A stretch of 64,000 nucleotides of DNA. Source: Carnegiea gigantea (Eukaryota; Streptophyta; Magnoliopsida; Caryophyllales; Cactaceae). Location of the stretch: positions 634,187 through 698,186 of the forward strand of contig JAKOGI010000336.1 in NCBI GenBank assembly GCA_029747015.1, written 5' to 3'. The position numbers and the translations under genes are program-made. Positions within the stretch are counted from its first letter, which is position 1, and each line of letters starts with the position of its first letter. The notes beneath the pieces were generated by a model that was not told the DNA's origin, did not search any database, and saw only the letters and a list, made by a program, of their open reading frames with translations. Shown piece after piece: positions 48,363 to 59,663 of the stretch.

Positions 48363-49874
48363 GGTTGTATAACACCCCCAGCCTCTAGGGTCAGAAACGC
48401 TACGTTTTCTTACTTTCTACCTAAATTCTGGGGCGAAACGAATAGAGTTTTCCCTAAAAACTAACCGTTTCCAGGCTAAAAGCCTTACAATAGGTCCTTG
48501 TAATCAACGAAAGCGTAAAACATTTAAAAGAAGCTCAACGGCCACACGCCGGAGTTCATAACTCAACGAGCCACCCACTCGAAGTACACCAAACAGAATA
48601 GTTCATTAATACAGGAAAAGTAAAAGATACAACTCAACGGTCTACACAACCGGAGTACTGAGGTTTACATCCCAAAACATAACTAACTTTGACCAAGAAG
48701 ACATCTAACTAATGAGATGGTTGGCTCATATGGCTATACAGAGCGACCTTCATACCATATGCATTACATGAACTAGAATAATTGTTTACAAACGTTTACA
48801 AACTAAGAATACTTTATATGACTTCATTAAAGACGTAAGTAGGCATATATGACACCTTGCAAGCGAGAATAGACCCCATCTTGACATAGTTGACTCAACT
48901 TTTTCCTGTGACAAAGAAAACCTGGGGGGAAAAGGGGAAAGAGTAGTGGGATGAGCAATCACACGCTCAGCGAGAATTCCCCTACTCCTTAAAACCAAAA
49001 CAGTTACAGGCAATAATACCAATAATAGTCACGTATCACGTACTTATACTTTACTATCATATTAGGCCATCAAAATTCCCAAGGAAAGATCACCATCCTT
49101 AAAACTTTATTCTAACCCCTTAACTTATTTCTAGGCTCTAAAAGGCCAAGCTTTCCTGCTAACAAACAGTAGGCACGTAATCAAACAAGCAATAAGGATT
49201 GAGTATGAAGCTTTTAAACATGCTTTTGAAAACACAGTGACTCTTCATATATTCCAAGAATGGTTTATAAATCATGCCAACATCTTTAAAGCTTATAATT
49301 CTTGCTAAAAGTTCTCGAAACATTCAAATTGGCAAGGAAGACTGGCAAGAAAAGTTCTTTCATGGGATATGCATATTGAAAAGCTTAAAAGCTCGATGCA
49401 TTACTAGGATATAACGATACGTCCTTTGAAACTTTATTTAAACCATACTTGGAAGCTTATTCATAAGATATAGGAAGAATATGTACATTTGAAAGCTTTC
49501 TTTCGTTTCTTAAAAAAAAAAATACTTTACTTAGCCTCTTGAGGCTCATATGCTTTAAAAGAAACTTTTTTCGAATTGGTCCTCTAATGATCCTTATAAG
49601 CTTTTGAAATCTCATTCAATATGGCCTCATAATGGCCCTTATAAATCTTTCTTCTCTGAAATACTTAAAATTGCGAAATGCCAACTTCTTTTCTTACTTA
49701 TTAGAAACTTACTCATAGCATAAAAACATCTTATTGTGCTGGCTAGGGGAGATCTACACTCGCCCTAAGTGAGATTATAACTTATAACTTACGTTATCCC
49801 CTGGATATACGTACTTAACTTTTGGCCAAAATGCGTCTTAGTAGAGCAACTCTAATCTCGATACTGTCCTTTGT

Positions 49875-50148
49875 GGGGCAACGGCTCACATCAGGATAAT
49901 TATATCCTGAGTCCAGTCCCCCTTAAGGTTTTCTTACGCGTCACACATCATAACTTACCTGGGAAACAGCTCACATTAAGATAATTCATATCTTGAATCC
50001 AGTTCCCAGGAACAGCTCACACCAAGATACCTCATATCTTGAGTCCAGTTCCTAACATTTCTTTGAGGGGAAATAGCTCACGCCATCTTTGCGTCCAGTT
50101 TCCAGGAACAGTTCACACCAAGATAATTCATATCTTGAGTCCAGTTCC
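49875..50148. repeat. Five dyad-symmetric repeat units in the solo LTR
   Basis: Units at 49875-49922, 49961-50007, 50009-50052, 50067-50103 and 50105-50148 follow the pattern 'ggaacagctcacaccaagat...atcttgagtccagttcc'. Each has an outer GGAAC/GTTCC and, in four of five, an inner AAGATA/TATCTT-type inverted repeat, so each can fold into a hairpin. The fourth unit is shortened. Role unknown; U3 repeats can be transcriptional enhancers. Confidence 0.85.
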
Positions 50149-50292
50149 TAACCCTGGCGAATTGCCTAGCACTTTTTTATCCTTTAAAAACGTATTTCGT
50201 TTCTGTTCTTTGATTGCTTACTATACTGAAAACTTACCTTTAAACAAAACGGTTATAACCTTTTGAAATGCTTGTAGTTCATCCGTTTTTGG

Positions 50293-50890
50293 CTTAAAAA
50301 CTTCTTGTAAATGGAATAAGTTTGTTACTCATAAATCGACTTCGTAAATAGCTTAAAAGCTTCTTATAGACATAATAAGTTTAACAACACGTAAATGACT
50401 TCCTTTGAAACTTAAAAGCTTCCTAAAAATGTAATAAACTTGTTAATACATAAACCGACTTCGCTTTAAATGTAAAAGCTTCTTATAAATGTAATACATT
50501 TACTAAATCGTGAACGACTTAGTTTCTAACTTAAATGTTTCGTACGAATGTAATAAGTTTGCTAAATCGTAAAACGACCCCGTTTCTAACTTAAAAGCTT
50601 CATACAAATGTAATAAGGCTACTAAATTGTAAAACGACTTCGTTTCTAACTTGAAAGCTTCGTATAAATGTATTAGGTTTGCTAAATCGTAAAACGACTT
50701 TATTTTTCAACATAAAAGCTTCCTATAAACGTATTAGATTTGATAAATCATAAAACGACTTCGTTTTAACTTAAAAGCTCCTTATAAGCGTAAAACGTTT
50801 GCTAGTTCGTAAATCAACTTCGTTTCTAACTTAAAAACTTCTTAGAAACGTAATAAGTTGATAACTCGTAAATCGAAACTCGTTTGAAAC
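50293..50890. repeat. About ten 60-bp tandem units in the solo LTR
   Basis: Units of 59-61 bp start at about 50293, 50352, 50411, 50471, 50530, 50590, 50650, 50711, 50770 and 50830. The consensus contains 'cttaaaagcttcttataaatg', 'taataagtttgctaa' and 'tcgtaaaacgacttcgttt'. AAGCTT recurs in most. It does not appear in the related solo LTR at 16595-20374. Confidence 0.9.
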
Positions 50891-53369
50891 ATAAAGTGCT
50901 TAGCTAACGTTTAATCCGAAGTACATTTGAAATCAAAACTCATTTGAGACTTAAGTGCTTAGTTGGCAATACGTGCAACTAGATTTGTAATCAAAGCTCA
51001 TAGTAATTTAAGGTAATAAACTTATTCCAATGTCTAATCTAGGTTCGTTTGAAATTCCCTTTTTAAACTCGAAGAGTGGTGCTTGAGTAAATCAAAACTT
51101 TGATCGCTTCCAAGCTTATTACCATTCAAAACTGAAGGCATTTGGCTTATTTTAATTCAATCAAGGTTTCTTTATATATTTTCAACACAAATGCTTCTTG
51201 AAACATAATGGCTTTACTAGCTCCTAACTTGAAACTCCATAGAAACGCAAGTAAGCAAATAGCATACAAATCAGCTAAACTCACATTTAGCACCTTAAGA
51301 TGCTCTTTTTTCAGGTTGTCTAAATTCTTTTATATGCAAGGAGAAGTCGTACACTAACCGATGCCTTAAAACATTTTCGAACTCACTTTTAGTTCGCTTT
51401 TAAATTTCCTAAACCTATCAACTATTCAGTTGAGTCACTAACTGAGTAGTTCGATGATTTAGGACCTTTTTACACTTTAAACATCCGAAAAAACGAGTAG
51501 ACAACTGACAAACTTAAAAACGTTTTCAACGTGTAAAATAAGCTTTCTAAACGACCTTTTTTTTTTAAAGACGTCTAAAGATTCAAGAATTAATCACATA
51601 ACGTCACGTAGCATATTGGAGGAACAGGGTTCACACATAGCACATTTATACACTTCATATCACAACTCGGCAGAATCTACTCAATGAGTCACACATGACC
51701 TCGTAATCTACACGATTACGGTAATTCACAACCCAAACTCCCTCCTCACACAGCACTGACTGCAAGAACCTCAAACCACTCAATAGTTCCACCTCAAGCC
51801 ATCCAACTACCAAGCTCGGTTTAATACTGGCACGCACAAACCAATAATACATAGAAGGATTGTAAATTGGCATAACATTCATGCTTAATAACCAACATAC
51901 TGTTTAAGTGTACCAACTGATGCAATTGAGACTTTAAAGCGATATTTTGCCATTTTAGTCCACTAACCGATATCCATAAGCATAATATTTCATTGAAATA
52001 ACTACGAATAGACTATTAACATGTCCAAATCGATTTAACTGTAGCCCTTAGACATAATTCAGTTATTTCTATAATTACTTCAACTGCTCAACTAGCATCA
52101 CTAAGTGTCAAACAGAATTCCAGTGCGACAAACTCATGCTACGATAGTCCGATAACAACATTCTTCTTACTTGACAATCCTCGATTAACTGGTATATTCA
52201 GCCTTACATCGAATTTTCATGTAATTAACCCAAATTCAGTACCATGTTCGTAGTTTCTCAACTTTGACTCCAATTTCACCCAAACTGATTTCTAATCTCA
52301 TAATTAACATGCACTAACTAATTTAGTTAAAAATCATTGAAATTAATAGTAACTTAGGAGGAAAGAAACCCTCACCTTGAACCCAAACTAGAGGTTCGAT
52401 TTACGGCTGTGGCTCGACTTTAGGGGCTTGAATAACTCCAATCCTTCACCTCTTGCTTACCCACGCTCGATTAGGACCCAAATCATGCCTGATTTCCCAA
52501 AAATTCGAACCCTAAAACAGACCCACACTCACTTACTGAACTGAGGTTGAATTAGGGTTTGAAAGCAACGATTTTTACTCTAATTTATAGGAAATTAAAG
52601 CAACTAAGAGTGAAATTGCACAGCCTTACCTAGGCACGCATTCGAGCTCCAATTTGGCACTGAAAACCCTCCCTAAACGTGGCAAAGAGCTTCGAATTGC
52701 AACCCAAATTCGTTCCAAACCTATGCCAGCTGGTGGGGGCGGTCGAATGGAGGGATTTTATAGCAAAAAGTGGCAAAATTCTCTGGGTTTGGGAGCTTGG
52801 GTGGCCACGTTAATGGAGGAGGAGAGGAGGAGGAAGAAGCCCGGTAGCAGGTGAGAGGAGAGAGAGTGTCGGGAGGGTGTCGCGTGCTGGAGGAAGAAAA
52901 CAGGGGGCCAGGTGCAATGACGATAGTACCCCTCCCTTCTTTCTCTTTTTTTGTTCAAGCTCGCTCGATAAATAACACCGCTGGCATAATCACGTACTTC
53001 ATACTCTAAACTCAAATTGATAACACAACCTTCCGTCGATTACTCGCTCCCAAATACATCTAGGTTCGATTTAATAACATCGAACTAATTCTAAGGTTGA
53101 CAACCTAATTGTGTTCGGGTTCCTACTTGAATTAGTACTTGCTAATAACCGTTAATAGCGCTTATTAAAAATCATTGAATGATTTTCAAAACTAATAACA
53201 ATAATATTATTACTGACGACAAAAATATTCTTTTTAATAAAATTAACGCTCACATAGGCACTTAGAAAATAATTTTAGCTCATATCACTAATAAAATACG
53301 GTTTTTATAACGCAAAAAGGTATCACGAACAACTCGACGGAATATAAAGTATGCAGGCCTTACAGGTTG

Positions 53370-53995
53370 GGCACCAGAGATTAATTCAATTGCAAAATCA
53401 ATTTCCTGTTGCGGGGTAGTCCTAGTAACTCTTTAGGAAAAACATCTTCAAATTCACAAACTACAGGAATATTTCTTACTTCTTCTTCTTTTGGTTGGGT
53501 GTCAATAGCATAACACCGGTATCCAGTACACCCTTGATATAACAGCTTACTTACTTTCACAGCAGAAATCAAGGGATAAGATTTTCCCTTTCTCTGCCCA
53601 TAGAAACATACTTCACTCCCTTTTTCATCCTTCAAAATAACCTTAAGATCCTCACAGTCAATCTTAGCTCCATAGGTGTGCAACTAATTCATTCCCAAAA
53701 TAATATCAAAATTAGACAAATCAAATTGAATCAAATCCGCAGGGAAGGTGGTTCCACCAATGGTAATGGGAACAAACTTATAGGAGATAAGGCACTCAAT
53801 CACAGAATCATTGGGTAGCTTGATCCTATAATTGGTTTCCGTCCTCCTACCCTCTAGGTTCAATTGCATGGAAAATCGGGTGGATATAAATGAATAAGTA
53901 GCACCCGAATCAAATAATACACAAAATGGCTTTGAATTTAAAAAGAGAGTTCTAGTGACTACCGTATCGAAGGTGAAAGCTTCTTTCTTGCTCAT
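53370..53995 (-). pseudogene. Protease of the Tekay-like element and link to RT
   Basis: The frame 53684-53995 has 'VLFDSGATYSFIS', the aspartic-protease active site D-S-G, then 'LSNFDIILGMN'. A TAG at 53684-53686 replaces the Trp expected in 'ILGMDWL', and the same frame goes on as 'LHTYGAKIDC' (53381-53683) through 'VVCEFEDVFPKELLGLP', the standard bridge to RT. After a frameshift, 'EIDFAIELISGAQP' runs into the solo LTR at 53365. Apart from these lesions the text is well conserved. Confidence 0.9.
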
Positions 53996-54015
53996 TACAT
54001 ACGCCCGTCCTACTG

Positions 54016-55091
54016 CTACAAGCCTTGGTGGTGGGGCCCTTGGTGAGGTGCGGCCAAGGGTTTTGCTGCACCCTTATCTACAGCCTTCAACCTTGGGGGG
54101 CATGCAGTAATAAGGTGTTCAAGGCTTCCACACCACATGCACTTGTTGGTTCCCACTCGGCATTCAGGGGTGGTGTGATTTGTTCTTCCGTATTTCTCAC
54201 AGGGCTCTGTTGAGCCCACAGGATGGCTCTTGGGAGGAGTAGGAGAAGGTTTCTGCCGGTTCATACTCTCGCTCGGAGTTCCTGGCTCAAACCCTTTTCT
54301 CTTTTGGTTTATCAGGTTTAGGGCCTCAACACTGTCTTCACTCGCTCCACCTCAGCGTCTCGCTCATATAGCTCTTGGTAAGTCAAGATTGGTTGCCGAG
54401 CTAACTGATTTTGAATGTAGAAGGCCAAACCCTCTTCAAACCTTCTCATCTTTAACATTTCAGATGACACAAATTTAGAGACAAATCTAGATAATTTAGT
54501 GAACTTACTGGCATACTGCATCACAGTCATGTTGCCACTTATCTTCAGCTCTATATACTCTTTCTTCTTTTGCCTTTGGACCATGACTGGGTAAAATTTT
54601 GCCCTCAACTCATTCAGAAATTCACTCCTGGTGCATTCAGCCCCTATGAGCCTCCCCTTAACAGTGTTCCACCAAATATCAGCTTCACCAGATAAATGAT
54701 ACGTCCGAATGTTTACTTTCTTTTCTTCTGGAACTTCTACCACTACAAAGATTTTTTCCATTCCCCTTACCCATTCCTCCAATACTACTGGATCATAATT
54801 TCTGTCATACACTTTAGGGTTGCGGCATACTACCCTATCTGCTAACTTATCATCTTTAGGAGGGGTTTCAATAGGTACTTGGGGAATCTACTTCATCACT
54901 TCAGCTACTAAGGTCGACCAGTAGTTCAGGTCCCCAATGTTATTAGCTAACTCAGGGGCAATTGGCAGCATTTGGCCAAAATTTGGTGGCACATGATGTG
55001 AGGCTTGATCGCTCAATCCCTGGCCATGATCCGAGTTATCCTCTATATGAATCTCCGTAACATTTTACACTGGTTCAAACATTCTGATCAT
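54016..55091 (-). pseudogene. Gag of the Tekay-like element
   Basis: From a likely ATG at 55091 an interrupted frame leads to the open frame 54318-54812, which holds the Retrotrans_gag capsid domain ('EEWVRGMEKIF', 'GEADIWWNTVKG', 'FLNELRAKFYPVMVQRQK', 'MTVMQYASKFTKLSRF'). After a break, 54016-54264 has two knuckles: CEKYGRTNHTTPEC, where the second Cys is Tyr, and CMWCGSLEHLITAC, which keeps the full C-X2-C-X4-H-X4-C pattern. Length fits the family. Two or three stops and a frameshift disrupt it. It packages RNA and forms the particle in active relatives. Confidence 0.9.
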
Positions 55092-55513
55092 ACATTAAAC
55101 GAAATAATTCAATCACTGGAATACCTAAACATATAAGATAAGCATGCCCAATAAATACATTTAATATGGCCCAAATATTATTTAAAACAGAACCCAAAGC
55201 TTCATTATATCATTTCATAACTGCTTATTTACATACATAGTTGTCTCTTTATATACATGACCAACAAAATATAACACATCTAGCTGACTAAGTAAGATTA
55301 GCCCTGACTCCTACCTAAAACACTAACTAGCCCCTAGTCCCTAAGTCCGTCACATGCCCAAAAAGGAAACAGATCATGTCATCACGGTCGGAAGGATTTG
55401 ACTAACTATATACAATGTCATATGCTATAAAAAAGCAACTATCTAATCCGACCATCCCATATACATGCGGGCTCAAAATGTAACCTAGTCAAGTCAACAC
55501 ATGAAAAAAAAAC
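55092..55513 (-). other. Spacer between pre-gag ORF and gag
   Basis: About 0.4 kb with no open frame of note. It separates the stop of the upstream ORF from the gag start. Confidence 0.5.
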
Positions 55514-56212
55514 CTAAAGGTCCTTAGACGGATCGTAGTCTGGGTCGGACTCATCCTCCGGCTCCTTGCCTGAGTCGAAGCCGCTGTCCGATGCTCTAAA
55601 CTCTACCTCGTCGATCTCTTGATTGACCTGCTGCTCTCCCACATCCTCATCAACCTCCTAGTCCATTTGTTGCTCCTCTACTGCCTCATCAGTCTCCTGA
55701 TCCTCCTCTACATCATCCTCTTCCACTAAATGGCCCTTAAAACCCTCCATGGGCTCATCATCAGAACTAACTACCACGATCTCCTATGTATTGGGGAGAT
55801 CCACCACTACATGAGCCTCCCCAGGACTGTCGAACATTTGTAGAGTACCTGATGCAGGCAGCGAGGGTGGTCCCTGTGCTGGTATAGGTAGTATAGGCGG
55901 GGGATGTGCCTGGTGTAGAGGAAAGATGTGCTGAAGAGTCTCCATAGTAATCCCCCTCTGCTTCCCATGGACCTGGAACCTAGGTTCGTCCCAACCTGGA
56001 TTCCCTATCATCATGAAATGATGATAACAGAATCTGAATCCTACCCATGGATCAACCATGGGTAAGGACCATAGCAATCTATGTGCCCGGACCGTGATAC
56101 TGTGAAACTCGGAGAAAGGGTCTTGGGCATGACCAATCATGCTACCATGCAATAATGAAATATGGGCCGCCACAGACGTATCAGGCATCATATTAACAGC
56201 ATAAGGATCCAT
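55514..56212 (-). pseudogene. Extra acidic ORF upstream of gag in the Tekay-like element
   Basis: From the ATG at 56212, about 180 bases after the PBS, one frame runs 233 codons to TAG 55514-55516, interrupted by only two TAG stops (55784-55786 and one near 55658). The first 142 residues are mixed, with aromatic-rich parts ('VDPWVGFRFCYHHFMMIGNP') and a Pro-rich stretch ('HPPPILPIPAQGPPSLP'). The last 90 are strongly acidic ('EEDDVEEDQETDEAVEEQQ', ending 'EPEDESDPDYDPSKDL'). I do not recognise the family. Keeping frame and composition past the stops suggests the ancestor encoded a real protein. It is separate from gag (0.4 kb gap). Confidence 0.6.
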
Positions 56213-56394
56213 CTAGCATGGAAAATACAAATGAGGGCCATGCAGAAGATAAACAATATGCATTTCTAATATCACAAGTCTATTTCTAATATCACAAGTC
56301 TCTAATAGTATACGATATTCTTTACTAATAACCCTTCTCACCCTCCTATATCTAAACTTCATACTTCGTATCTCATTAGGAAAATCAAAACCTA
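56213..56394 (-). other. Leader between PBS and pre-gag ORF
   Basis: Short leader of the chromovirus RNA. It includes a small direct duplication of 'tttctaatatcacaagtct' (about 56264-56302). Confidence 0.6.
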
Positions 56395-56406
56395 GCTATG
56401 ATACCA
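56395..56406 (-). promoter_or_regulatory. Primer binding site (initiator tRNA-Met)
   Basis: The minus strand reads TGGTATCATAGC, one mismatch from TGGTATCAGAGC, four bases inside the 5' LTR edge. Confidence 0.85.
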
Positions 56407-56410
56407 AATT

Positions 56411-58937
56411 TGTAACACCTCAAATGTACATAATTCACTATTTGCATTTTCTACATTAATTCACCAATTAGAAATAATAACCCAATGATCGGGGCGTTGC
56501 CGCCATCCAAAAAAGGACAAGGCTTGGCTTAAAAATAATTAAACATAACTGAGCTGAACTTCATTACCATCACACGGCAGTTGTAGAAGTAAACCATCAA
56601 ACCAATATAAACAGTAACTAATGATCTCAAAGTTTACATCAAAATATAGTAACTCTTAGCAGAGTATGTAGTTCTAACATCAAAATATCTCACAATACTG
56701 CGTTCAAAACATTTCAGCACTAAAACACCATTATTAATTTGAAATTTTCTCGCTCACTTATCTTCTCCAGTTAGCCTACCAGTCGGAGGGCGATTCACCG
56801 AGCATTTCCCTAAAACAAAGCATGAAAACATTTCGAATTGTGAGCTGAAACTCAGTACATGCATTTTTGTATTGTTAAATGCTCATGGAAGAACTAGTTG
56901 GGCCCGCATTGCATTTCATTTTAACTTAAAACAAGGAATGAGATGAAGATAAAATTGCATTGTCAATTATTATCTGATAGTGAACCCCTAGTAACTGTTA
57001 CGATCTGAAGATAGGTATACACCTGCCAAGTCGATCGGGGGACCTGGCCTGTAGCGGCATGGGTAACTGAAAGGCAATGCCCTGTAACTGATAACTGATT
57101 GGGTCACTAATTATATGATAAATCACTGATTAAATGGATTCATTGATGTACTTACTAAAACATTATAAATTTGATAAATACGTGCAACCATTATAAATTT
57201 GATAAATACGTGCTGATTTCTAAAGATATACACAATGAACATACCTAGGGCTTTTAATGAAATATCACTGAGTCAGATTATGCACAAAAGGGGAGGAAAT
57301 GATAGCTTAGACCCTGATTCTGTGCAAAAAATATCGTTATAGCAACATATAGTTAGCAAATGTCTTTATTTTCATAGCTAATACTTTAGTAAAAGAAAAG
57401 TAAGGGCGTAATAGGGGCTAAAGTAAATGACTTGTAACCTAATCTTCTGATCTCCATTAGAGACCTAATTCCCTAATATAGAAAGCTTATAAAGTCCCAA
57501 AAAATGTTCATTTGGAACACAAAGTATGGTTCCCATGATAGGATTCCCAAAATGGGGCTAGAACACAAGTGTGCTAGTTTTGGTCTAACCTGCGTAGTTC
57601 CAATAAAATGGCTATAACTTTTTGTACAGACCTCAAATTAAGGCAATTCAAAAAGCCATTTGAAAGCTAGCTCACTGATCTATCTACCCACTAAAAATCA
57701 TAATTTTTGTTTGGGCCGTTCATTACCAATTTATTAGCAAAGCCTGCCTTATTTTCTATCATTTCCCAGCCCCCACTGTCATTGCTTTCTCCTCTCTTTT
57801 CACACAAATCCTCATCTAAAATCACTCCTTAAAATCATGTAACAAAGCTTTGGTCCTTCCCATCACCATAAAAAACCACCACACTCAATTTCACTTCATA
57901 ATCATATGTATCAAAGATTCATTTCTCAATTAAATATACACAAATAATATGCTTGCTATTAAAGGAAGGTTAAACCTTGCATAATCATTAAAACCCTATC
58001 TTTTGGACAACTTAGATTCACGCTTAACTCCTCCAAAACCATCCAAAACTACAACAACCCCATCATAATCATTTATAATGCGAAAGATCATCAAATCAAA
58101 TACAAATTAATCCATAAACATGGTTTTAACTTATGCTTGCATGAACACGATCAACCTTAATCTTTACTTACTATCCAACTTATCCAACAATTAAAATATC
58201 CCAAATAACTCTTATTTCTATCAAAATAACATGATCAACCACCAAAACAACAAAAACAAGAATCAAAACCAAGATACAAGCAAAATCAATAAGAACAAGG
58301 TCAGGGTTTACTCACTTTTCTTCAAGAAAAATAGGTGAAAGTGATGTTTGATGCTTGAGGGGGTGTGGGGATGGCTGGTGGTTGCCTTGGTGGCCAGAGG
58401 GTGGCTGTTAGGTGGCAGAAATAGTACAAATTAGTAGCTGAGAGGGCTGGGCAACTGTGTAGAAAGAGGGACAAAAGACAGGGAAAATGTGGTTTTGGAT
58501 TTGGATTGTATTTTTTTTTTTTACTAATCTAACAAACTTGGCTATGTTTTTATCTTCAAAAATGACTTTTATCTAACTATGGTTAGGCTTAATCTTAAGT
58601 AGACAAGCTTGTTGGGCTTCCAATTGGGCCAAAATAAGTTGGGTTCAAAAATAAAATGCTCCATAATGATAATGTTTTTGCGTAACTCAAAATTAAATTT
58701 TTTGTAATGTTACGGAAAACAAATAAAATCACTTAGATTACAATTGTTAGGGTCTACTATCAATTCTTCCAAAATTTTTGTTAATAATTAAATAAATAAA
58801 TAAAACCCGAATTGTCAAATGAGGGCCAAAATAAATTTTTTTTCTCATTAGGATGATTAAATGTGATAAATAAATATGAGAAATCATAAAATGAGGTAAT
58901 TAAATAAATAAACATAATTTAGGGGTGGACTATTACA
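56411..58937 (-). repeat. 5' LTR of the Tekay-like element (copy D)
   Basis: 2527 bp, TGTAACACC...TATTACA, alignable throughout with 37533-40015. A 26-base local duplication around 57160-57212 ('cattataaatttgataaatacgtgc') is absent from the other copy. The G-rich segment after 'gtcagggtttactcac' (58300-58460) is shared by the family. Confidence 0.9.
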
Positions 58938-59060
58938 TTTAAAGTCAATGATTCCATCATACAGCTCTAGGTTGGGAATCTTTACCTTTTTTTGGTCTTG
59001 GGGCATCCATAATTTCATGACTAAAAGCTGTGGTGAAAAGTATGATACTAAAGTGGGTCG
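58938..59060 (-). pseudogene. Tat-element gag, N-terminal part (other side of insertion)
   Basis: The minus strand just outside the Tekay-like element reads 'EIMDAPRPKKVKIPNLELYD' with a following G-I-I-D, the start of the Retrotrans_gag region ('P..FKMP.LE.YDG..DP..H'). The next expected residues begin at 37527 on the far side of the insertion. TTTAA at 58938-58942 pairs with TTCAA at 37528-37532 as the target duplication (4 of 5 bases). Confidence 0.75.
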
Positions 59061-59639
59061 TTGTTCCCAACAACTTGATGGGGGAGGCTAACCTTCACCT
59101 GACCTCACCAACTAATGGCCATTTACGGTGCGCCTTGCTTCTAGGTAGGTTTTGCCACGAGCGTCCAGTTTGCTTCTCCACCTAGTTTTTGCCATACTAG
59201 CCCACGGGGGCGAGGCTTCACGTGCGCTTGCTTGTTAATGACCATTCCGAGATAGACACTCTTCTTTGCTCTAACGAATCTTTGCCTCTCCTCAGGTATT
59301 CTCTTTGAGTATGAGAGGTATGCTATTGTTCCTCATACTAAGCCGAGCATCAAGAATGTATGCTATAAGGAGTCAACATAGAGTTTGAGAGCACCACACT
59401 TTTGTTGGCCCCTTATAGGGCTCGCCTTGCCCGGATGATATGCCTGGCACCAACTCCTCCCGTCTACTCGAGGTGCTCCCCACTCAGCTGGCGATTCAAG
59501 GGCGGTCATGGCAAGAGGAGGAAAGTAGGGAAGACCTTGAACAGTAGCACAAAGCAGCCCTTTGCCGGCAACGGGCATGCAGATTCGGGTGGTCATCGAT
59601 GACCTCACACCAGGAATCGACCCAAGAAAGGAGTATAGA
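59061..59639 (-). other. Leader / gag N-terminus of Tat element, no clear gene
   Basis: GC-richer sequence between the recognisable Tat gag start and the LINE. Overlapping frames of 66-81 codons on both strands (59363-59608 minus, 59402-59602 plus) match nothing I recognise. By position it should be the 5' part of the Tat gag or its leader. No PBS or LTR of the Tat element is visible, so its 5' end lies beyond the LINE or outside the window. Confidence 0.35.
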
Positions 59640-59663
59640 AGAGCCCATTATTGCAATAGTGAT

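Larger units (their letters stand above)
48368..53364 (-). mobile_element. Solo LTR of family 2 (5.0 kb) in the chromovirus
   Basis: It starts TATAACACCCCC (TGTAACACC mutated) and ends CCTTACA, flanked by a perfect 5-bp duplication GGTTG (48363-48367 and 53365-53369). The chromovirus reading runs into 'LISGAQP' on one side and resumes at 'QPISKAPYR' on the other, so this is a clean insertion reduced to one LTR. It is a relative of 16595-20374 but 1.2 kb longer, partly owing to two tandem arrays (49875-50148 and 50293-50890). No coding potential: 52654-52854 (plus) and 52758-53015 (minus) are frames in a G/A-rich block, as in the other LTRs. Confidence 0.9.
37533..58937 (-). mobile_element. 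Tekay/Del-like chromovirus, complete outline with nested insertions
   Basis: LTRs at 37533-40015 (3') and 56411-58937 (5'), a PPT at 40016-40030, a PBS at 56395-56406, and between them on the minus strand pre-gag ORF, gag, protease, RT, RNase H, integrase and chromodomain. TTCAA/TTTAA flank it. Two insertions inflate it: the LARD (42317-47840) and a solo LTR (48368-53364). Without them it is about 10.9 kb with a 5.9 kb internal region, normal for the family. The chromodomain at the integrase C-terminus and the initiator-Met PBS support a chromovirus; the C-terminal pattern 'EATWE.E..M..KYPYLF' suggests Tekay/Del. Many stops and frameshifts make it inactive. It lies inside the gag of a Tat element. 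Confidence 0.9.
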
